From: Muriiphilus sp048268845
GTDB taxonomy: Bacteria; Pseudomonadota; Alphaproteobacteria; Rhodobacterales; Rhodobacteraceae
Direction: 5' to 3'
Length of the DNA stretch: 64,000 nt
Assembly: GCA_048268845.1 (NCBI GenBank)
Contig: JBLWUQ010000009.1
Location: forward strand, 67,152-131,151
Shown here: one piece after another, positions 15,237 to 24,043 of the stretch
Position numbering within the stretch: the first letter of the stretch is position 1
Layout of the letters: every line of letters starts with the position of its first letter
Program-made: the position numbers and the translations under genes
Notes under the pieces: generated by a model
Seen by the model: the letters and a program-made list of their open reading frames with translations, nothing else
Databases searched by the model: none
Told to the model about the DNA's origin: nothing

Positions 15237-15660
15237 AGACCATCTCATAAAGCACCCTTGCATGTTCCGGCGCGAGCCGCACACAGCCCGCCGAGGCCGG
15301 ACTGCCCAGCGCCCCGGTCGAATAGGTTCCATGTATGGCGTAGTTGCCGGAATAGAAGATCGCGAAAGGCATTGGCGCATCATCATAAAGCGATGATTTG
15401 TGATCGCGGCTGAACCACTCGGGCTGATAGGTGCCGCGCGGCGTGATCTTTCCCGCCCGCGCGGTCGAGACCGGCCAGGTATGCAGCCGCCGCCCGCCGC
15501 GCATCACCACCATGCGCTGCTCGGACACGTCGACCCGGATCACGATCTGGTCGGACCGCGCGGCGGTCGAAAACCGCTCGCTCGCCTCGGCACCGGTGGC
15601 AGCCAGCGTTCCTGCGGCCAGAAAAATCGACATGACAAATTGTTTGGCGAATCCACCCAT
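15193..15660 (-). CDS. L,D-transpeptidase (YkuD), secreted
   Basis: A 155-residue YkuD enzyme with a cleavable signal peptide (FLAAGTLAATGAEA) and the catalytic motif SAGCVRL following HGTYS. It shares with its downstream paralogue the block of SSLYDDAPMP plus the HGTY...G..S.GCVRL arrangement, showing recent duplication, but it lacks a lipobox. It probably acts in the periplasm on peptidoglycan tetrapeptides. A weak AAGGA lies about ten bases before the ATG at 15660. The two genes form an operon with overlapping ends, so one enzyme would be soluble and one membrane-anchored. Confidence 0.87.
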   Translation of the reverse strand: MGGFAKQFVMSIFLAAGTLAATGAEASERFSTAARSDQIVIRVDVSEQRMVVMRGGRRLHTWPVSTARAGKITPRGTYQPEWFSRDHKSSLYDDAPMPFAIFYSGNYAIHGTYSTGALGSPASAGCVRLAPEHARVLYEMVYATDKKDTYIVVQD

Positions 15661-15734
15661 GGTTCAGACATCCTTTTTACCCCGCCGCCCAGACTAGGGG
15701 CGCGGCCGGGATGCGCAACCGCATTGGAAGGAGT

Positions 15735-16418
15735 CTAACCGCCGGTGACGAAGCCGTTGTCCAGGCGCAACACCCGGTCCATCCGCGCGGCCAGCCCGAG
15801 GTTGTGGGTGGCGATCAGCGCCGACAGCCCGGTGTCGCGCACCAGGTCCATCAGCGCCGCGAACACCCGGTCCGAGGTTTCGGGGTCGAGGTTGCCGGTG
15901 GGCTCGTCCGCCAGCAAGAGCGCCGGGCTGTTCGCCAGCGCCCGGCAGAACGCCACCCGCTGCTGTTCGCCGCCCGACATCTCGGCCGGGCGGTGATGCG
16001 CGCGCGGCGCAACCCCCACACGTTCAAGCAGCATCATCGCCCGCTCGCGCGCCGCCGCCTGCGCAACTCCGTTGGCCAGTTGCGGCAGGATCACGTTCTC
16101 GACCGCCGAGAACTCCGGCAGCAGGTGGTGGAACTGATAGATGAAGCCGACATTCTCGCGCCGCATCGCGGTGCGCACCTGATCGCCCGCGTCGGTCATG
16201 TCCTGACCGCAGATCGACACCCGCCCTGCATCGGGCGTGTCGAGCAACCCGGCGATATGCAGGAGCGTCGATTTTCCCGCCCCCGAGGGTGCGACCAGCG
16301 CCACGACCTCGCCCGGCACCAGTTCCAGCGTCGCGCCACGCAGCACGTTGACCTCGCCCGGCCGACCGCGGTTGAAATGCTTCTCGACGCCGTCGAGGAC
16401 CAGAACCGGCTCACTCAT
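15735..16418 (-). CDS. lolD: Lipoprotein-releasing system ATPase LolD
   Basis: A 227-residue single ABC ATPase with Walker A APSGAGKST, signature MSGGEQQRVAFCRAL and Walker B LLLADEPTGNLD. The pattern ENVILPQLANG and the position directly after a LolC/E-type permease identify it as LolD. It energises extraction of mature lipoproteins from the inner membrane for delivery to LolA. Its ATG overlaps the permease stop by eight bases, indicating coupled translation. Length is typical. MacB-type ATPases are related, but the partner permease rules them out. Confidence 0.93.
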   Translation of the reverse strand: MSEPVLVLDGVEKHFNRGRPGEVNVLRGATLELVPGEVVALVAPSGAGKSTLLHIAGLLDTPDAGRVSICGQDMTDAGDQVRTAMRRENVGFIYQFHHLLPEFSAVENVILPQLANGVAQAAARERAMMLLERVGVAPRAHHRPAEMSGGEQQRVAFCRALANSPALLLADEPTGNLDPETSDRVFAALMDLVRDTGLSALIATHNLGLAARMDRVLRLDNGFVTGG

Positions 16419-17697
16419 AGCGCAGCGCCTCGACCGGGTTCATCCGCGCGGCGCGTCGGGCCGGGAAGATCGTGACCAGAAAGCTGAGGGTGAGCGACAG
16501 CGCCACCGCCGACATCACGTCGCCAAATTCGAGCTTGGCCGGCAGCCGGTAGATGCCGCGCACCGATGGATCCCACACCCCGCCGCCGGAAATGGCGTCG
16601 ACCAGCGCGAAGATCGGGTCGATGTAGATCGCAAAGAGGCAGCCCACGACCACCCCCGCCGCCGTGCCGACCAGCCCGGTGAGCGAGCCGCAGAGAAAGA
16701 AGATCCTGAGCACCGAACCTTCGGTCAGCCCCATCGTGCGCAGGATGCCGATGTCGCGGCCCTTGTTCTTGACCAGCATGATCAGCCCGGAAATGATGTT
16801 CATCGAGGCGATCAGCACCAGCACGCTGAGGATGATGAACATCACGTTGTCCTCCATGTCGAGCGCACGCAGGAAGGCGCCGGAACTGTCGCGCCAGGTC
16901 CAGACCGCCGAATCCGGCCCGGCGGCGCGCATGATCTCCATCAGCCGCGCATCGACATTCTCGGGGTCCTCCAGCATCACCTCGATCTCGTCGGCGCTGC
17001 CTTCCTTGTTGAAAAAGCTCTGCGCCTCGTCGAACGGCAGGTAGACGCGGGTGCGGTCGATGTCCCAGCGCCCGGCGGTGAAGATATAGACCACCTCATA
17101 GGCGTTGACCCGCGGCGTGGTGCCGAAGGCGGTCTTGACCCCGTTGGGCGAGATGATCCGGATCTTGTCGCCCACCGTCACACCCAGATCGCGCGCCACG
17201 CCCGAACCGATCGCGATGCCGCGCCCGTAGGCCGTGAGGTCACCGACGAAAGCCTCGGGGTTGGCGATGCGCGGGATCGTCAGAAGGTCGTCATAGCGCA
17301 GACCGAACACCTCGACCCCGGTATTGGCCGCGTCCTTGTTGGCCATCACCTGACCCTTGATCAGGGGCGCGGCGCGGGTGACGCCCTCGACCTCGGCGAT
17401 ACGCGCCGCCCAGCCGTCATAATCGGTGATCTGGCGTGTCGGGTTGCCGGCCTCGTCAATGACCATGCGTGAATAGACCGTGACATGGGCATTGGCGCCC
17501 AGGATCGTGTCGACGAACTCGCCACGAAACCCGGTGCGCACGGCCAGCGTGATGATCAGCGCGGCCACGGCGAGCGTGATGCCGATCAGCGAAATCCACG
17601 TCATCACGCTGACGCCGCCCTCGGCGCGGCGCGCGCGCAGGTAGCGCCAGGCGATCATCCATTCGAAACGGGCAAAGGGGGGGGTGCGGCTGGCCAC
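16411..17697 (-). CDS. lolC: Lipoprotein-releasing system permease LolC/E
   Basis: A 428-residue inner-membrane protein starting ASRTPPFARFEWMIAWRYLRARR after the initiator. One N-terminal membrane segment (VMTWISLIGITLAVAALIIT) is followed by a large periplasmic domain and three C-terminal membrane segments (FtsX-like domain). This is the LolC/LolE architecture. Many alphaproteobacteria have only one such gene, whose product pairs with itself, and here too only one permease gene accompanies lolD. The start is a GTG at 17697 with CGGAG five bases upstream; it gives the N-terminus usual in this family. Confidence 0.9.
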   Translation of the reverse strand: MASRTPPFARFEWMIAWRYLRARRAEGGVSVMTWISLIGITLAVAALIITLAVRTGFRGEFVDTILGANAHVTVYSRMVIDEAGNPTRQITDYDGWAARIAEVEGVTRAAPLIKGQVMANKDAANTGVEVFGLRYDDLLTIPRIANPEAFVGDLTAYGRGIAIGSGVARDLGVTVGDKIRIISPNGVKTAFGTTPRVNAYEVVYIFTAGRWDIDRTRVYLPFDEAQSFFNKEGSADEIEVMLEDPENVDARLMEIMRAAGPDSAVWTWRDSSGAFLRALDMEDNVMFIILSVLVLIASMNIISGLIMLVKNKGRDIGILRTMGLTEGSVLRIFFLCGSLTGLVGTAAGVVVGCLFAIYIDPIFALVDAISGGGVWDPSVRGIYRLPAKLEFGDVMSAVALSLTLSFLVTIFPARRAARMNPVEALRYE

Positions 17698-18009
17698 GTG
17701 AACTCCGGCTGGTTTCGCGCGAAAGTGCGGCGCGGCGCGGCGAAGGTCAAGCCGATGACGGCAGGTTCGCCCAGGCAATGCCGATCACCCCGCGCGGAGC
17801 ATCACCGGCGGGTCGGATGGTTCGGCTGGGTTCGTCGTCGCACTTGGGAAATGAAGTGGCGGGCCCGCCTTTGGGCAAGTGATCCTTAGCCGGGCGCAGA
17901 GCCTCGCCTGCACCTTCCTCAGGTGGTCTTCGGTGTCCCGGCTAGCCCCTCGCCCGGTTTTCTCATGCCGGGGTCGGAGCGTGGATACCACTTTCGTGCA
18001 CGGGGGTGT
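17698..18009. other. Gene-free stretch upstream of lolC, with a possible structured RNA
   Basis: No coding gene is supported here. TAGCCGGG (17887-17894) pairs perfectly with CCCGGCTA (17937-17944). Between them sit two smaller stems (GCAG/CTGC and CACCT/AGGTG), giving a three-way-junction-like fold. It lies about 190 bases before the lolC start and may be part of a leader or a small RNA. It did not match the conserved cores of SRP RNA or RNase P RNA that I know. Confidence 0.25.
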
Positions 18010-18227
18010 TTATACGTCATCAAGGTTAACGACCCCGTAACCTTGCGCTCGCATCTTCATCTTGGAGAAATACTCCATGGCCCTCTCGTCGGTCCCGCAA
18101 GCGGGACCGACTGCCGGGTTCGCAACCGTGCCGGTGGCACGGTCACTCAGGGTCCTCCCCCGGACCGGGCTGGGGGCTCTGCCCCCAGACCCCCGAGGTA
18201 TTTGACGAGCAAAGACGTGAAAGGCGC
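18010..18227. repeat. Palindrome-rich junction after mraY
   Basis: Four dyads are packed here: CAAGGTTA/TAACCTTG (18021-18045), GTCGGTCCCGC/GCGGGACCGAC (18088-18111), ACCGTGCC/GGCACGGT (18125-18143) and CTGGGGGC/GCCCCCAG (18170-18188). Two short motifs recur elsewhere: CTTCATCTTGG...AAATACTC (18055-18076, again at 59462) and CCGAGGTATTT..CGAGCAAAGAC (18193-18216, again at 27029). No gene is supported, although murD usually occupies this position. It may terminate the mraY transcript. Confidence 0.6.
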
Positions 18228-19316
18228 CTATCGGATCTTCAGCGTCGCCAGCCCCACTAGCGCGAGGATCAGCGCGATGATCCAGAAGCGGATCACGATC
18301 TGCGGTTCGGACCAGCCGCGTTTTTCGAAATGGTGGTGGATCGGGGCCATCAGGAACACCCGCTTGCCGGTGCGTTTGAAATAGAGCACCTGGATGATGA
18401 CCGACAGCGCCTCGACCACGAAGAGGCCGCCGACGATGCCCAGCACGATCTCGTGTTTCATCGCCACCGCGATCGCGCCGAGCGCGCCGCCGAGTGCCAG
18501 CGAGCCGGTGTCGCCCATGAAGACCGCCGCGGGGGGCGCGTTGTACCAGAGGAACCCAAGTCCTCCGCCGATCAGACCGGCGGCGAAGACCAGAAGCTCG
18601 CCGGTGCCGGGAACGTAGTGGACCTCGAGATACTCGGTGAAGTCGACCCGGCCGACCGCATAGGCGATGATGCCCAGCGTCGCCGCCGCGATCATCACCG
18701 GCATGATCGCCAGCCCGTCCAGCCCGTCGGTCAGGTTCACCGCGTTGGCCGCGCCGACGATGACGAACCCGGCGAAGGGCAGGAAGAACCAGCCGAGGTT
18801 GATCAGCGTGTCCTTGAACACCGGCAGCGCCAGCTGGTTGGTCAGCGCTTCGGGGTGGAACTGGGCGACGAACCATGCCGCGCCGAGCGCGATGATGCCT
18901 TCGAGCAGCAGCCGCTTGCGCCCGGAGAGGCCGGAATAATTGTCGTTCTTGCGGATCTTGCTGTAGTCGTCGGCAAAGCCGATCAGCCCGAAGCTCAGTG
19001 TCACGCCAAGCACCATCAGGACGAATCCATTGTCGAGCCGCGCCCAGAGCAGCGTCGCCACGGTGATCGCGCCGATGATCAGGACGCCGCCCATGGTGGG
19101 GGTGCCGGATTTCGTCTCGATATGCCCCTCGGGTCCGTCTGCGCGGATCGGCTGGCCGTTTTTCTGGCGCCGTTTCAACAGGTTGATCAGGGGGCGTCCG
19201 AACAAGAAGCCGAAGATCAGCGCCGTGAAGAAGGCTCCGCCGGCGCGGAAGGTGATGTATCGGAACAGGTTGAAGATGTCGCCACCGTCGGAGAATCCGG
19301 TCAACCAATAAAGCAT
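18228..19316 (-). CDS. mraY: Phospho-MurNAc-pentapeptide translocase MraY
   Basis: A 362-residue protein with about ten membrane segments. Signature stretches include GTPTMGG, GFADDYSK (aspartates of the active site), NAVNLTDGLDGLA and the histidine-rich loop PIHHHFEKRGW. It transfers phospho-MurNAc-pentapeptide onto undecaprenyl phosphate to form lipid I at the inner membrane. It follows murF by 17 bases and is the last gene of the mraZ-to-mraY block. The usual next genes murD and ftsW are absent; a palindrome-rich stretch follows instead. Confidence 0.97.
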   Translation of the reverse strand: MLYWLTGFSDGGDIFNLFRYITFRAGGAFFTALIFGFLFGRPLINLLKRRQKNGQPIRADGPEGHIETKSGTPTMGGVLIIGAITVATLLWARLDNGFVLMVLGVTLSFGLIGFADDYSKIRKNDNYSGLSGRKRLLLEGIIALGAAWFVAQFHPEALTNQLALPVFKDTLINLGWFFLPFAGFVIVGAANAVNLTDGLDGLAIMPVMIAAATLGIIAYAVGRVDFTEYLEVHYVPGTGELLVFAAGLIGGGLGFLWYNAPPAAVFMGDTGSLALGGALGAIAVAMKHEIVLGIVGGLFVVEALSVIIQVLYFKRTGKRVFLMAPIHHHFEKRGWSEPQIVIRFWIIALILALVGLATLKIR

Positions 19317-19333
19317 CGAGAACGTCCCATGTT

Positions 19334-20758
19334 TCAGCCGTCCTGCGGATGGCCCAGTTTGCGCACCGCGTCAACCACGCGGCTGACATACGAGCCCTTG
19401 GAGCCCTTCACCAGCACCACGTCGCCCGCGTCGACGAGGTGGCGGATGCGCGGGATGAGGTGTTCGGCGGTCTCGGCCCAGTGGCCCTGTTTCTCGGCCG
19501 CCAGCCGTTGCCACAGCCCGCGCATGCGCGGCCCGACGCAATGAACCTGGTCAAGCGCCGCCATGGTCGGCAGATCGGCCAGCGACGCGTGAAGCGCGGC
19601 CTCATCCTCGCCAAGCTCGAGCATGTCGCCCAGAACCGCGATCCGCCTGCCCTTGGAGATGCGCCCGGCATCGTTCACCGGCTGCGCCGCGGCCAGCATC
19701 TCGAGCGCTGCCTCCATCGAGGTCGGGTTGGCGTTGAAGGCGTCGTCGATCAGGATGAGCGACAGGTCCTCGACCGGGTCGAGCCAGATCACCTCGCGGG
19801 TGCCGCGCCCGGCGGGCGGCAGCCAGTCGCCAAGCCCGCGCGCCGCCAGCGTCACGTCGGCCCCGAGCGCGCGCACCACGCCCAGCACCCCCAGCGCGTT
19901 CATCGCGAAGTGCCGCCCGGCGGTGGCGAGGCGGACAAGCTGGGTGGCCTCGCCCAGACGCATGCGCGCGACGGTGGCGTCGTCGCAAAGCTCGACCCGG
20001 TCGAGCAGCAGCGTGTTGTCGGGGCCGGTGCCGAAGGTCTCGACATGCGCGCGGCGCGCGTGGGCGGCGGCGGTCAGGATCGGGGTGGTGGCAAGGTCGC
20101 CGTTCACGATGGCGGTGCCGCCGGGCTCAAGCCCGTCGAAGATCGCCGCCTTTTCCCGCGCGATGGCCTCGATACTGTCGAAGGCCTCGAGATGGGCGGC
20201 CGCGACGGTGGTGATCAGCGCCACATGCGGCCGCGCGAGGCGGGCCAGCGGGGCGATCTCGCCGGGGTGGTTCATGCCGATCTCGATGATGGCGAAATCG
20301 GTTCTGGCGGGCATCCGCGCCAGCGTCAGCGGCACACCCCAGTGGTTGTTGTAGCTGGCCTCGGCGGCGTGCACCCGGCCCTGCCCGTCCAGCGCCGCGC
20401 GCAGCATTTCCTTGGCCGAGGTCTTGCCGACCGAGCCGGTAACGGCAACGACCCGCGCGCGGCTGCGCGCCCGTCCGGCGCTGCCAAGGCGTTCGAGCGC
20501 GGCGAGGACGTCATCGACGATCAGCAGCGGCGCGTTTGCCGCGATGCCCTCGGGGACGCGGCTGACCATCGCGGCGGCGGCGCCGTTTGCCAGCGCCTGC
20601 GCCACGAAGTCGTGGCCGTCGCGCACGTCCTTGAGGGCGACGAACAGATCGCCCGGCTGGATGCTGCGGCTGTCGATGGACACGCCCTGTGCCTTCCAGC
20701 CGCCCTGTGCCCGCCCGCCGGTGGCTGCGGCGGCGTCGCGGGCGGTCCAGAGGTTCAT
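19334..20758 (-). CDS. murF: UDP-MurNAc-tripeptide:D-Ala-D-Ala ligase MurF
   Basis: A 474-residue Mur ligase. The ATP-binding loop reads TGSVGKTSAKE, the central domain carries the GMNHPGEIA motif, and the C-terminal domain has DAFNANPTSM and LGDMLELG. It adds D-Ala-D-Ala to the UDP-MurNAc-tripeptide in the cytoplasm. The start overlaps the murE stop (ATGA), so the two are translated together. Length is normal for the family. Confidence 0.96.
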   Translation of the reverse strand: MNLWTARDAAAATGGRAQGGWKAQGVSIDSRSIQPGDLFVALKDVRDGHDFVAQALANGAAAAMVSRVPEGIAANAPLLIVDDVLAALERLGSAGRARSRARVVAVTGSVGKTSAKEMLRAALDGQGRVHAAEASYNNHWGVPLTLARMPARTDFAIIEIGMNHPGEIAPLARLARPHVALITTVAAAHLEAFDSIEAIAREKAAIFDGLEPGGTAIVNGDLATTPILTAAAHARRAHVETFGTGPDNTLLLDRVELCDDATVARMRLGEATQLVRLATAGRHFAMNALGVLGVVRALGADVTLAARGLGDWLPPAGRGTREVIWLDPVEDLSLILIDDAFNANPTSMEAALEMLAAAQPVNDAGRISKGRRIAVLGDMLELGEDEAALHASLADLPTMAALDQVHCVGPRMRGLWQRLAAEKQGHWAETAEHLIPRIRHLVDAGDVVLVKGSKGSYVSRVVDAVRKLGHPQDG

Positions 20759-22245
20759 GCCAGGCGGCCTTCCAGCGCCGCGACCGCGACCGAGGCCTGT
20801 TCGGCATCGTCGAACGGCAATACGTCGTCGCCGACGATCTGGCCGGTCTCGTGGCCCTTGCCGGCGATCAGCAGCGCGTCACCCGCCCCCAGCATGTCGA
20901 CGCCGCGCAGGATGGCTTCGGCCCGGTCGCCGACCTCGGTCGCCTCGGGGCAGCCGGCCATGACCATCGCGCGGATCGCGGCGGGGTTCTCCGAGCGCGG
21001 GTTGTCGTCGGTGACGAGGACGATGTCGGCATGGGCCGCCGCGGCCTCGCCCATGCGGGCGCGCTTGGTGCGGTCACGGTCGCCACCGGCCCCGAAAATG
21101 ACCACGATCCGGCCCATCACATGCGGGCGCAGCGCCTGCAGCGCGGTGGCCAGCGCGTCGGGCGTATGGGCGTAATCGACGAACACCGCAGCGCCATTGG
21201 CGCGGGTCGCGACCAGTTGCATGCGGCCACGCACGGTGGTCAGGTCCTCGAAGGTGGCAAAGACATCCTCGGGCGCGGAGCCTGCGGCAATCGCCAGCCC
21301 CGCCGCCATCAGCACGTTTTCCGCCTGAAACCCGCCGATCAGGTTCAGCCTCGCCTGTTTCGGGCGGTGCTGCCAGTGGAACCGCAGCTCCTGCCCGGTG
21401 GCGCCGAAGCGGCGGTTGGTGATGTGCAGCGTCGCGCGCACGTCCTCGCCCACGGTGATGACCTCCTGCCCGCGCCCCTCGCAGACCTTGGCCAGCGCCC
21501 AGCCCTTGGCGTCGTCGATGTTGATCACCGCGATGCCGTCCTCGGGCAAGACGCGGGTGAACAGGCCGGACTTGGCGGCGAAGTAGTCGTCGAAGCTCTC
21601 GTGGTAGTCGAGGTGGTCCTGCGAGAAGTTGGTGAACCCGGCAGCGGCAAGGCGCACCCCGTCCAGACGCCGCTGATCCAGCCCGTGCGAGGAGGCCTCC
21701 ATCGCCGCGTGGGTCACGCCGTGGTCGGCCATCTCGGCCAGCATCTCGTGCAGGGTGATCGGCTCGGGCGTGGTATGGGCCGAGGGCGCGGCGAAGGCAC
21801 CTTCGACGCCGGTGGTGCCGATGTTGACCGCAGGCAGGCCCAGCAGCGACCAGATCTGCCGGGTAAAGCTGGCCACCGAGGTCTTGCCGTTGGTGCCGGT
21901 GACGGCAACCATGATGTCGGGTTGCTTGCCGAAGAACAGCGCCGCCGCCCAGGCCAGCGCCGCGCGCGGGTCTTCGGTGACGACCAGGACCGGGTCATGC
22001 TCGACGATGAGGTCATGCGCCAGACGCACGCCCTCGGGGTCGGTCAGGATCGCGCCAGCACCCATGCGCAGGGCATACTGGATGAACTCGGCGCCGTGGA
22101 TGCGGCTGCCGGGAAGGGCGGCGAACAGGTGTCCGGGCCTCACCTTGCGGCTGTCGACCGACAGGCCGGTGATCGCCGCCTCGCGCCCGCCCCTGGCCGA
22201 AAGTCCGAGCGCTGCGAGTGTGGTTGTGTCTGCGCGCGTGGCCAT
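20755..22245 (-). CDS. murE: UDP-MurNAc-dipeptide:meso-diaminopimelate ligase MurE
   Basis: A 496-residue Mur ligase with the P-loop TGTNGKTS and the C-terminal DNPRSENP motif, whose arginine selects meso-diaminopimelate rather than lysine. It also has a STTG-like N-terminal domain for UDP (SVDSRKVRPG). It adds the third stem residue in cytoplasmic peptidoglycan precursor synthesis. It sits 13 bases after ftsI and is coupled to murF by a four-base overlap. Confidence 0.96.
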   Translation of the reverse strand: MATRADTTTLAALGLSARGGREAAITGLSVDSRKVRPGHLFAALPGSRIHGAEFIQYALRMGAGAILTDPEGVRLAHDLIVEHDPVLVVTEDPRAALAWAAALFFGKQPDIMVAVTGTNGKTSVASFTRQIWSLLGLPAVNIGTTGVEGAFAAPSAHTTPEPITLHEMLAEMADHGVTHAAMEASSHGLDQRRLDGVRLAAAGFTNFSQDHLDYHESFDDYFAAKSGLFTRVLPEDGIAVINIDDAKGWALAKVCEGRGQEVITVGEDVRATLHITNRRFGATGQELRFHWQHRPKQARLNLIGGFQAENVLMAAGLAIAAGSAPEDVFATFEDLTTVRGRMQLVATRANGAAVFVDYAHTPDALATALQALRPHVMGRIVVIFGAGGDRDRTKRARMGEAAAAHADIVLVTDDNPRSENPAAIRAMVMAGCPEATEVGDRAEAILRGVDMLGAGDALLIAGKGHETGQIVGDDVLPFDDAEQASVAVAALEGRLA

Positions 22246-22258
22246 CTGCTTTCCCCGA

Positions 22259-24043
22259 TCAGTTCGAGGTCAGTGTTACACCCGTTGGGGCAAGGGGTTC
22301 AATCTGCGGCTTGAGGCCAAGCAGGGGTGCCACCCGGCGGATGATCTCGGCGGCGACGGGCACGGCGGTCCAGCCGGCGGTGCGGCGCGGCTCGCGCCCC
22401 GAGGTCATCACCGCCTCGTCCAGCGTCACCACCAGCACATAGCGCGGGTTGTCGGCGGGAAACATGCTGGCGAAGGTCGCGATCACCTTGTCGTCATAAT
22501 AGCCGCCGCCACGTTCCTTGGGCTTGTCGGCGCTGCCGGTCTTGCCGCCGACGGCATAGCCCGGCACCTCGCCAAAACTCGCCGTGCCGCGCACCACCAC
22601 TTGCCGCAGCATGTCGCGGGCAATCGCCGAGGTCTCGGCCGACAGCACCCGCGGACCGCGCTGGATCGGGGTGCCGCGCACCAGCGTCGGCATCACCCGC
22701 GTGCCGCCGTTCACGATGGTGGCATAGGCGGCGGCAAGGTGCAGCGGACTGGCCGACAGCCCGTGGCCATAGCTGATCGTCATGGTCGAAAGCTCCGACC
22801 AGTTCGCCGGCAGCAGGGGCTTGGCGCCCGCCGCCTCGACCAGTTCGATGCCGGTCGGCGTGGTCAGGCCGATGGCATCGAGAAACGCGCGCTGGCGCAG
22901 CGCGCCGATCTGGATGGCGATCCGGGCGGTGCCGATGTTGGAGCTTTCCACGATCACATCCGTCACCGACAATTGCGCGCCGTAATCGTGGAAATCGTTG
23001 ATGGTGAACCTGCCCCAGCGCAGCGGCCCGCGGGTGTCGATCATCGTCTGCGGCGCGACAAGGCCAAGGTCGAGCGCCTGCGTGACGGCAAAGATCTTGA
23101 AGGTCGAGCCAAGCTCGTAAAGCCCCTGCACCGCGCGGTTGAACAGCGGACTATCGGAGGGGTTGCCCTGAACCAGCGGCGACGGGCGGTCGTTGGGGTC
23201 GAAGTCGGGCAGGCTGACAAGGCTGACCACCTCGCCGGTGCGCGCATCCATCAGGACGGCCGCGGCACCCTTGGCGTTCATCATCGTCATGCCGCCGGCC
23301 AGCACCCGCTCGACCGCCGCCTGCACCGTCAGGTCGATCGTCAGTTGCAAGGGCTCACCCGCCCGCGCCGGGTCGCGCAACCGCTCGTCGAACGCCTTCT
23401 CGACGCCGGCGACGCCGATCACCTCGGCGGCGTTGACGCCCTCCTGCCCGAAGCGCGCGCCGCCCAGGATATGCGCGGCCAAGGTGCCGTTCGGATAAAG
23501 CCGCATCTCGCGCGGGCCGAACAGCAGCCCCGGCTCGCCGATGTCGAACACCGCCTGTTTCTGCTCGGGGCTGATGCGTTTCTTGATCCAGAGGAACTTG
23601 CGCTCGCCGGTGAACCAGCCCAGCAGGCGCGCCTCGTCGAGGTCGGGGAAGATCTTGACCAGTTCATGCGCCGCGCGCGCCGGGTCGACCATCTGCGGCG
23701 GCTGGGCATAGAGCGAATGGGTCACGAGGTTGGTCGCAAGGATGCGCCCGTTGCGGTCGACGATATCGGCCCGCGCCACCGCGATCTCGGCCCCCGGCGC
23801 ATGGGCGCGCGGCTCGGACGGGTCGGACGAGGCGATGGCGGCCATCTTGACCCCCACCGCGACGAAGGCCAGCGCGAACATCCCGGCCATCACGACAAGG
23901 CGCATCTGGGCCTGCAGCCGGGCACGGTCGCGCATGTCCTCGTGGCGCAGATGCTTGTTCTCGCGCTCGATCAGGTCGGGGTTCTCGCCCTTGGCGCGGG
24001 CCTCGAGGATGCGCGCCAGCGGGCGCAAGGGAACGCGGGTCAT
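22259..24043 (-). CDS. ftsI: Septal peptidoglycan transpeptidase FtsI (PBP3)
   Basis: A 594-residue class B penicillin-binding protein. An N-terminal cytoplasmic tail of about 45 residues precedes a single membrane anchor (LVVMAGMFALAFVAVGV). A dimerisation domain follows, then the transpeptidase domain with STFK (in ELGSTFKIF), SSN (in VESSNIG) and KTG (in GGKTGSADK). It crosslinks septal peptidoglycan with FtsW. Its start overlaps the ftsL stop by four bases. The tail includes the charged patch IERENKHLRHEDMRDR. Confidence 0.96.
   Translation of the reverse strand: MTRVPLRPLARILEARAKGENPDLIERENKHLRHEDMRDRARLQAQMRLVVMAGMFALAFVAVGVKMAAIASSDPSEPRAHAPGAEIAVARADIVDRNGRILATNLVTHSLYAQPPQMVDPARAAHELVKIFPDLDEARLLGWFTGERKFLWIKKRISPEQKQAVFDIGEPGLLFGPREMRLYPNGTLAAHILGGARFGQEGVNAAEVIGVAGVEKAFDERLRDPARAGEPLQLTIDLTVQAAVERVLAGGMTMMNAKGAAAVLMDARTGEVVSLVSLPDFDPNDRPSPLVQGNPSDSPLFNRAVQGLYELGSTFKIFAVTQALDLGLVAPQTMIDTRGPLRWGRFTINDFHDYGAQLSVTDVIVESSNIGTARIAIQIGALRQRAFLDAIGLTTPTGIELVEAAGAKPLLPANWSELSTMTISYGHGLSASPLHLAAAYATIVNGGTRVMPTLVRGTPIQRGPRVLSAETSAIARDMLRQVVVRGTASFGEVPGYAVGGKTGSADKPKERGGGYYDDKVIATFASMFPADNPRYVLVVTLDEAVMTSGREPRRTAGWTAVPVAAEIIRRVAPLLGLKPQIEPLAPTGVTLTSN

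Noticed and set aside
17887..17944. Possible SRP RNA or RNase P RNA
   Set aside because: The conserved cores (GGAAGGAAGCAG-type and GAGGAAAGUCCGGGC-type) are absent; kept only as an unassigned structure.
18010..18078. 22-codon ORF (MEYFSKMKMRAQ...) after mraY
   Set aside because: It overlaps a repeat whose second copy near folD has a different spacer length, so the frame is not conserved; it has no ribosome site.
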